From Pseudotabrizicola algicola (GTDB lineage: Bacteria > Pseudomonadota > Alphaproteobacteria > Rhodobacterales > Rhodobacteraceae): 64,000 nucleotides of DNA. Shown here piece by piece: positions 58,366-64,000 of the stretch. Every line of letters begins with the position of its first letter. Position 1 is the first letter of the stretch. The stretch is from assembly GCF_010915705.1 (NCBI RefSeq), contig NZ_JAAIKE010000007.1, positions 1 through 64,000 on the forward strand. Direction: 5' to 3'. Below the pieces are notes generated by a model. That model was given only the letters and a program-made list of their open reading frames with translations, searched no databases and had not been told where the DNA came from. The translations under genes and the position numbers were made by a program.

Positions 58366-59679
58366 ATGACACTCACGCTCCGCGCCCTGCTTGGCGCGAC
58401 GGTTTCGCTTACTCTGGCGGGTGCCGCCTTGGCCGAAACCACCATCACCGTTGCCACCGTCAACAACGGCGACATGATCCGCATGCAAGGCCTGATGGAC
58501 GACTTCTATGCCAAACACCCCGACATCAAGGTCGAATGGGTGACGCTGGAAGAGAACGTCCTGCGCCAGCGCGTGACCACCGACATCGCCACCAAGGGCG
58601 GCCAGTTCGACGTGCTGACCATCGGCACCTACGAGGTTCCGATCTGGGGCAAGCAGGGCTGGCTGGTCAGCCTGAACGACCTGCCTGCCGAATATGACGT
58701 GGACGACCTGCTGCCCGCGATCCGGGGCGGCCTGACCGTGGATGGCGAGCTTTATGCCGCGCCCTTCTACGGCGAATCCTCGATGGTGATGTATCGCAAG
58801 GATCTGATGGAAGCCGCCGGTCTGACCATGCCCGAGGCGCCGACATGGGATGACATCAAGGCCGCAGCCGCCGCGATGACCGACAAGTCGAAAGAGCAAT
58901 ATGGCATCTGTCTGCGCGGCAAAGCAGGCTGGGGCGAAAACATGGCCTTCCTGACCGCCATGTCCAACAGCTATGGCGCGCGCTGGTTCGATGAAAACTG
59001 GCGGCCCCAGTTCGATGGCGAGGCATGGAAGGCCACGCTGACCGATTATCTGGCGATGATGAACGAATACGGCCCGCCCGGTGCGGCAAACAACGGGTTC
59101 AACGAAAACCTGTCGCTGTTCCAGCAAGGCAAATGCGGCATGTGGATCGATGCAACCGTCGCCGCGTCTTTCGTGACCAACCCGAATGATTCCAGCGTCG
59201 CCGACAAGGTCGGCTTTGCGCTCGCCCCCGATACCGGCAAGGGCAAGCGCGGCAACTGGCTCTGGGCATGGTCGCTGGGCATTCCGGCAGGCACGCAAAA
59301 GGCCGATGCCGCCAAGGCCTTCGTGGCCTGGGCCACCTCGAAAGAGTATCTCGAAGTCGTCGCGGCCAAGGAAGGCTGGGCAAACGTGCCTCCGGGCACC
59401 CGTGCGTCGCTCTACGCCAATCCGGAATACCAGAAGGTGCCCTTCGCGCAGATGACGCTCGACAGCATCAACTCGGCCGATCCGACCAACCCGACGGTTG
59501 ATCCGGTGCCTTATGTCGGCGTGCAATTCGTGGCGATCCCCGAATTCCAGGGCCTCGGCACCGCCGTGGGCCAGCAGTTCAGCGCCGCCCTTGCCGGCAC
59601 CATGACCGCCGAGGCCGCGCTGGCCGCCGCGCAAACGCTGGTGACCACCGAAATGACGCGGTCCGGTTACATCAAGTAA
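58366..59679 (+). CDS. smoE: Polyol ABC transporter substrate-binding protein
   Basis: The 437-residue protein has a signal peptide (LRALLGATVSLTLAGAALAE) and the family-1 sugar binding pattern: ITVATVNNGDMIRMQGL, FDVLTIGTYEVPIWGKQG, LYAAPFYGESSMVMYRKDLM and QGKCGMWIDATVAA. It binds sorbitol/mannitol in Rhodobacter sphaeroides homologues. GGGAGG precedes the ATG. Confidence 0.9.
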   Translation: MTLTLRALLGATVSLTLAGAALAETTITVATVNNGDMIRMQGLMDDFYAKHPDIKVEWVTLEENVLRQRVTTDIATKGGQFDVLTIGTYEVPIWGKQGWLVSLNDLPAEYDVDDLLPAIRGGLTVDGELYAAPFYGESSMVMYRKDLMEAAGLTMPEAPTWDDIKAAAAAMTDKSKEQYGICLRGKAGWGENMAFLTAMSNSYGARWFDENWRPQFDGEAWKATLTDYLAMMNEYGPPGAANNGFNENLSLFQQGKCGMWIDATVAASFVTNPNDSSVADKVGFALAPDTGKGKRGNWLWAWSLGIPAGTQKADAAKAFVAWATSKEYLEVVAAKEGWANVPPGTRASLYANPEYQKVPFAQMTLDSINSADPTNPTVDPVPYVGVQFVAIPEFQGLGTAVGQQFSAALAGTMTAEAALAAAQTLVTTEMTRSGYIK

Positions 59680-59696
59680 CCTGTTCCTCCTGTGAT

Positions 59697-59759
59697 GCCG
59701 GGTGCCTCCGCCCGGCCTCACGCCGCCGCGTCCCGGTGCCGGGCCCTGCGCCCGGCACC
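59697..59759 (+). terminator. Two hairpins between smoE and smoF
   Basis: GCCGGG/CCCGGC (59697-59702 with 59711-59716) and GGTGCCGGGC/GCCCGGCACC (59735-59744 with 59750-59759, five-base loop). Without a T-run they are likely to stabilise the smoE message or attenuate downstream genes. Confidence 0.5.
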
Positions 59760-59794
59760 CCACCTTCCCCTCCTTCCGCACAAGGACCAAGCCG

Positions 59795-60667
59795 ATGGCA
59801 ACCGCCCATTCCCGGACTGCTGCGCGCCTGATGCTGTCGCCCGCGGTCCTGCTCCTGCTGCTCTGGATGATCGTGCCGCTGGGGATGACGCTGTATTTCA
59901 GCTTCCTGCGCTACAATCTGCTGATGCCGGGCATGGAGACATTCGTCGGCTTCGACAATTACTATTACTTCGTGAACCAGCCTGCCTTCTGGTCGGCCCT
60001 GTCGAACACGCTGGTCCTTGTGCTGGGGGTGCTCTGCATCACCGTGATCGGGGGCATCCTGCTCGCGCTTTTGCTCGACCAGCCGTTCTGGGGCCAAGGC
60101 ATCGTGCGGGTGCTGGTGATCGCGCCCTTCTTTGTCATGCCCACCGTGTCGGCGCTGGTGTGGAAGAACATGTTCATGAATCCCGTGAACGGCATGTTCG
60201 CCCATGCGGCCAAGGCACTTGGCCTGCAACCCTTTGATTTCCTGTCACATGCCCCCTTGGCTTCGATCATCCTGATCGTGGCATGGCAATGGCTGCCCTT
60301 TGCCACGCTGATCCTGCTGACGGCGCTGCAAAGCCTTGACCGCGAACAGCAAGAGGCCGCCGAGATGGATGGCGCGGGCTGGTTCCAGCGGTTCATCTAC
60401 CTGACGGTGCCGCATCTGACCCGCTCGATCACCGTGGTGATCCTGATCCAGACCATCTTCCTGCTGTCGGTCTTTGCCGAGATTCTGGTGACCACCAACG
60501 GCGGCCCCGGCACAGCCTCTACCAACCTCACCTACCTTGTCTATGCGCAGTCGCTGCTGAACTACGACGTCGGCGGCGGGTCTGCGGGCGGCATCATCGC
60601 GGTCATCCTGGCCAATATCGTCGCGATCTTCCTGATGCGGATGATCGGCAAGAATCTGGAGGCATGA
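59795..60667 (+). CDS. smoF: Polyol ABC transporter permease
   Basis: A 290-residue permease with six helices and the EAA loop EAAEMDGAGWFQRFIYLTVPHL. Starts at ATG 59795 (AAGGACC before it); the frame is open to 59702 but that part holds the hairpins. It pairs with smoG. Confidence 0.93.
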   Translation: MATAHSRTAARLMLSPAVLLLLLWMIVPLGMTLYFSFLRYNLLMPGMETFVGFDNYYYFVNQPAFWSALSNTLVLVLGVLCITVIGGILLALLLDQPFWGQGIVRVLVIAPFFVMPTVSALVWKNMFMNPVNGMFAHAAKALGLQPFDFLSHAPLASIILIVAWQWLPFATLILLTALQSLDREQQEAAEMDGAGWFQRFIYLTVPHLTRSITVVILIQTIFLLSVFAEILVTTNGGPGTASTNLTYLVYAQSLLNYDVGGGSAGGIIAVILANIVAIFLMRMIGKNLEA

Positions 60668-60668
60668 G

Positions 60669-61499
60669 ATGGCCCGCAAGGTTTCCAACACCCGCAAGAC
60701 GGTCGTCACGCTCGCCGCGTGGAGCATCGGGTTCCTGATCTTCTTTCCGATCCTCTGGATCATCATCCTCGGCTTCAAGTCCGAAGGCGATGCCATCAAG
60801 ACCCCGCTGCAGGTGCTGTTCAGCGACTGGACGCTGCAAAGTTACCATGACGTGCAGGCGCGCTCGAACTATGCGCGGCACTTCTGGAATTCGGTGATCC
60901 TGTCGGTCGGATCGACGATGATCGCGCTGGCCATCGCCATTCCGGCCGCGTGGTCGATGGCCTTCGTGCCGGGCAAGCGGACGAAGGATCTGCTGATGTG
61001 GATGCTGTCCACCAAGATGATGCCCGCCGTGGGCGTTCTGGTGCCGATGTATCTCCTGTTCCGCGATTTCGGCCTCCTGGACAGCCGCATCGGCCTTGTG
61101 GGGGTGCTGACGCTCATCAACCTGCCGATCGTGGTCTGGATGCTCTACACCTATTTCAAGGAAATCCCCGGCGAGATTCTGGAAGCCGCGCGGATGGACG
61201 GGGCCAGCCTGCGGTCGGAAATCCTCTATGTGCTGACGCCGATGGCGGTGCCGGGCATCGCCTCGACCATGCTCCTGAACATCATCCTCGCGTGGAACGA
61301 GGCGTTCTGGACCCTGCAACTGACCACATCACAGGCCGCCCCGCTGACGCAGTTCATCGCCAGCTACTCGTCCCCCGAGGGCCTGTTCTACGCAAAACTA
61401 TCGGCGGCCAGCACTATGGCCATCGCTCCGATCCTGATCCTTGGCTGGTTCAGTCAAAAGCAACTCGTGCGCGGCCTGACATTCGGCGCGGTGAAGTGA
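60669..61499 (+). CDS. smoG: Polyol ABC transporter permease
   Basis: A 276-residue permease, six helices, with EAA loop [21 protein letters not shown] and MalG-like architecture. Begins one base after the smoF stop. Heterodimer with SmoF. Confidence 0.93.
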   Translation: MARKVSNTRKTVVTLAAWSIGFLIFFPILWIIILGFKSEGDAIKTPLQVLFSDWTLQSYHDVQARSNYARHFWNSVILSVGSTMIALAIAIPAAWSMAFVPGKRTKDLLMWMLSTKMMPAVGVLVPMYLLFRDFGLLDSRIGLVGVLTLINLPIVVWMLYTYFKEIPGEILEAARMDGASLRSEILYVLTPMAVPGIASTMLLNIILAWNEAFWTLQLTTSQAAPLTQFIASYSSPEGLFYAKLSAASTMAIAPILILGWFSQKQLVRGLTFGAVK

Positions 61500-61506
61500 G
61501 GACGAC

Positions 61507-62505
61507 ATGGGCAAGATAACCCTGACGCAAGTGCGCAAATCCTTTGGAGAGGTGGATGTCATCCCCGGCATCGACCTGACCATCGACGAAGGTGAATTCG
61601 TGGTCTTTGTCGGCCCCTCGGGCTGCGGAAAATCGACCCTGCTCCGGCTGATTGCGGGGCTGGAGGATACCTCGGGCGGCGTGATCTCGATTGACGGGAT
61701 GGACGCCACCGACCTGCCCCCCGCCAAGCGGCGGCTGGCGATGGTGTTCCAGTCCTACGCTTTGTATCCGCATATGTCGGTGCGCAAGAACATCGCCTTC
61801 CCGCTGAAGATGGCAGGGATGGACGCCGCCGAACAGGAAAAGCGGGTGAACCACGCCGCCCGCATCCTGAACCTTGGCAATTACCTTGACCGCCGCCCCG
61901 GCCAGCTTTCGGGCGGGCAGCGGCAGCGCGTCGCCATCGGCCGTGCCATCGTGCGCGAACCCGCCGCTTTCCTGTTCGATGAACCGCTGTCGAACCTCGA
62001 TGCCGCCTTGCGCGTCTCCATGCGGCAGGAAATCAGCGAACTGCACCAGACGCTGAAGACCACGATGATCTATGTGACCCACGATCAGGTGGAAGCCATG
62101 ACGATGGCCGACAAGATCGTGGTGCTGAACGCGGGCCGCATCGAACAGGTGGGCAGCCCGATGGAGCTGTATCGCAATCCCGCCAACCTGTTTGTCGCGG
62201 GCTTCATCGGCAGCCCCAAGATGAACCTCATCGAAGGCCCCGAAGCCGCGAGGCACAACGCCACCACCATCGGCATCCGCCCCGAGCATATCGACATCGG
62301 CGGCGATGGCCCGTGGCAGGGCGTCGTCGGCCTGTCCGAGCACCTTGGCTCCGACACCTTCCTCAAGGTGAACGCAGGCCCGCTCGGCACGCTCACGGTG
62401 CGCGCCAGCGGCGAGGTCGACATTCACCACGGCGACAGCATCCGCATGACCCCGCAAGTGGGCAAACTGCTGCGCTTTGGCGCAGACGGAAAGGCACTGA
62501 AATGA
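61507..62505 (+). CDS. smoK: Polyol ABC transporter ATP-binding protein
   Basis: The 332-residue MalK-like ATPase has Walker [25 protein letters not shown], Walker [13 protein letters not shown] and a C-terminal TOBE domain ([14 protein letters not shown]). Overlaps smoS (ATGA). Confidence 0.94.
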   Translation: MGKITLTQVRKSFGEVDVIPGIDLTIDEGEFVVFVGPSGCGKSTLLRLIAGLEDTSGGVISIDGMDATDLPPAKRRLAMVFQSYALYPHMSVRKNIAFPLKMAGMDAAEQEKRVNHAARILNLGNYLDRRPGQLSGGQRQRVAIGRAIVREPAAFLFDEPLSNLDAALRVSMRQEISELHQTLKTTMIYVTHDQVEAMTMADKIVVLNAGRIEQVGSPMELYRNPANLFVAGFIGSPKMNLIEGPEAARHNATTIGIRPEHIDIGGDGPWQGVVGLSEHLGSDTFLKVNAGPLGTLTVRASGEVDIHHGDSIRMTPQVGKLLRFGADGKALK

Positions 62506-63272
62506 GACTGCACGGCAAGACTGCCCTCATCACCGGGGCCGCGCGCGGCATCGGTCTGGAGTTCGCCCGCGCCTACATCGCCGAAGGCGCGCAGGTGACG
62601 CTGGCCGACATCAATGCCGAAGCGGTCAAGGCCGCGGCGGCAAGCCTTGGCCCGCAGGCCCATGCGGTCCATCTGGATGTGACGCGGCAAGACAGCATCG
62701 ACGCGGGGTTTGCCGAGGCCATCGACCGCATGGGCAAGCTGGATATCCTTATCAACAATGCCGCGCTGTTCTCTGCCGCCCCGATCGCAGAGATCACCCG
62801 CGCCGATTATGAACGCCTGTTCGCCGTCAATGTCTCTGGCACACTGTTCTGCCTGCAAGCCGCCGCGCGCCACATGATCGCACGCGGCGCGGGGGGCACC
62901 ATAATCAACATGGCCTCACAGGCAGGGCGGCGCGGCGAATCTCTGGTTGCCGTCTATTGCGCGACCAAGGCGGCGGTGATTTCCCTGACCCAAAGCGCGG
63001 GGCTGAACCTTATCGCGCACGGCATCACCGTGAACGCTATCGCCCCCGGCGTGGTGGATGGCGAACACTGGGACGGGGTGGATGCCTATTTCGCCCGCTA
63101 TGAAGGCAAGGCCCCCGGCCAGAAAAAGCGCGAAGTGGCGGCCGCTGTGCCTTTTGGCAGGCTTGGCACCGCTGCCGACCTGACCGGAATGGCAATCTTT
63201 CTTGCGACCGACGAAGCGAAATACATCGTCTCCCAATGCTTCGGGGTCGATGGCGGAAACTGGATGGCCTGA
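62502..63272 (+). CDS. smoS: Sorbitol (L-iditol-type) dehydrogenase, SDR family
   Basis: The 256-residue SDR has [20 protein letters not shown], Ser in [11 protein letters not shown], Tyr-Lys in VYCATKAAV and the end GVDGGNWMA. SmoS oxidises D-sorbitol to fructose and related polyols with NAD. Confidence 0.94.
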   Translation: MRLHGKTALITGAARGIGLEFARAYIAEGAQVTLADINAEAVKAAAASLGPQAHAVHLDVTRQDSIDAGFAEAIDRMGKLDILINNAALFSAAPIAEITRADYERLFAVNVSGTLFCLQAAARHMIARGAGGTIINMASQAGRRGESLVAVYCATKAAVISLTQSAGLNLIAHGITVNAIAPGVVDGEHWDGVDAYFARYEGKAPGQKKREVAAAVPFGRLGTAADLTGMAIFLATDEAKYIVSQCFGVDGGNWMA

Positions 63273-63273
63273 G

Positions 63274-64000
63274 ATGACCCGCACCCTTCCCCCTGTTTCC
63301 CTCCCCGCCTATGACCGCAGCGCGCTGACCCCCGGCATCGTCCATATCGGCCTTGGCAACTTTCACCGCGCGCATATGGCCGTCTATCTGGATGACCTGA
63401 TGGCAATGGGCCTTGCGCAAGATTGGGCGATTCTGGGCGCGGGCGTGCGCAGCGGCGATGCCCGCATGCGCGAGGCGATGCTGGCGCAGGATTGCCTGTC
63501 CACGATCATCGAGCTTGACCCGAAGGGCCGCACCGCCCGCCGCGTCGGCGCCATGACCGGCTTTGTCGAGGTGCAGCCCGACAATGCCGCGCTGATCGCC
63601 GCGATGACCGATCCGGCGATCCGCATCGTCAGCCTGACGGTGACCGAAGGCGGCTATTTCATCGACGCCGCCACCGGCCAGTTCGACCCCGAGGCCGCCG
63701 AAATCCGCCATGACGCGGCGCGCCCCGATGCCCCGCAAACCGCATTCGGGGCAATCCTTGCCGCCCTGCGCGCGCGCAAGGCGGCGGGCCACGCGCCCTT
63801 TACCGTGATGTCCTGCGATAACCTGCCCGGCAACGGCCATGTGACACAGGCGGCAGTCGTCGGCCTTGCCCGCCTGTCAGACCCTGCCTTTGCCGACTGG
63901 GTAAAGGCGCATGTCGCCTTTCCCAACGGCATGGTCGACCGCATCACCCCCGCCACCGGCCCGCGCGAGCGCGAGATGGCGGCCGCCTTCGGCCTCTCCG
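63274..64000 (+). CDS. mtlK: Mannitol 2-dehydrogenase, 5' part
   Basis: The first 242 residues of a long-chain mannitol dehydrogenase: PGIVHIGLGNFHRAHMAVYLDDL (given here as the N-terminal region), SLTVTEGGYF, MSCDNLPGNGHVT and NGMVDRITPAT. It oxidises mannitol to fructose. It starts one base after smoS and runs off the right edge; the full length is about 490. Confidence 0.93.
   Translation, partial: MTRTLPPVSLPAYDRSALTPGIVHIGLGNFHRAHMAVYLDDLMAMGLAQDWAILGAGVRSGDARMREAMLAQDCLSTIIELDPKGRTARRVGAMTGFVEVQPDNAALIAAMTDPAIRIVSLTVTEGGYFIDAATGQFDPEAAEIRHDAARPDAPQTAFGAILAALRARKAAGHAPFTVMSCDNLPGNGHVTQAAVVGLARLSDPAFADWVKAHVAFPNGMVDRITPATGPREREMAAAFGLS

Overview
The window is about 64 kb of GC-rich chromosome from a member of the Rhodobacteraceae (Alphaproteobacteria), close to Rhodobacter, Cereibacter, Gemmobacter or Tabrizicola. 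The evidence is a petABC cytochrome bc1 operon encoding a long 445-residue cytochrome b and a cytochrome c1 with an extra disulfide loop, the petP-petR regulator pair nearby, a Rhodobacter-type smoEFGKS-mtlK polyol operon, an NDUFA9-like complex I protein, msrPQ, and stacked ATGA, GTGA or TTGA gene overlaps. No phage, transposase, integrase or CRISPR array is visible. This is core chromosome, and most genes are recognisable.

Layout. 0-0.4 kb: the promoter and boxA-bearing leader of an rRNA operon that leaves the window on the left (minus strand). 0.5-4.4 kb: msrPQ, a secreted fasciclin-domain protein, an orphan ParB-like protein and a higBA toxin-antitoxin pair. 4.5-7.9 kb: clpB with a heat-shock-type promoter and a small unknown protein. 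7.9-11.2 kb: a four-gene minus-strand cluster of ROK kinase, CutC, a protein of unknown function and a TolB-like propeller. 11.3-17.2 kb: pyrF, AMP nucleosidase, HU, aroC, an L,D-transpeptidase and queG. 17.2-22.2 kb: the ohrR/ohr switch, a 60-residue unknown protein, ilvE, petP-petR, a secreted protein and an SDR protein. 22.3-28.4 kb: a TPP riboswitch with thiBPQ, convergent with petABC.

28.8-43.5 kb: two GST-like proteins, PaiB, small membrane proteins, rpmJ, tRNA-Val(GAC), an N-formylglutamate amidohydrolase, dinB, dadA, and the tightly packed SPFH-NfeD-deacetylase-xseB-ispA-dxs run. Then come gph, rpe and mtgA. 43.6-52.3 kb: the glutamate synthase locus (gltD, a secreted unknown, gltB) behind repeated palindromes, with uppP and the NDUFA9-like gene upstream. 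52.5-56.6 kb: tRNA-Leu(CAG), an RNase D-like exonuclease and the lptC-lptA-lptB-hpf-ptsN envelope/stress block, which lacks rpoN. 56.6-64 kb: a polyol operon (HAD phosphatase, SorC-family regulator, smoE, smoF, smoG, smoK, smoS, mtlK) that runs off the right edge.

How the parts work together. ThiBPQ imports thiamine under TPP control, and dxs downstream of ispA consumes TPP to feed isoprenoid synthesis. PetP/PetR probably control the bc1 complex. GltBD assimilates ammonia. OhrR/Ohr, MsrPQ and ClpB handle oxidative and protein damage. LptABC exports LPS. The polyol genes import sorbitol or mannitol and oxidise it to ketoses.

I found no clearly new multi-gene system. The best candidates for something undescribed are the repeated GTCAGC-N3-GCTGAC operators around gltD, the secreted protein embedded between gltD and gltB, the ROK-CutC-unknown-propeller cluster, and the 60-residue basic protein built from a duplicated motif.
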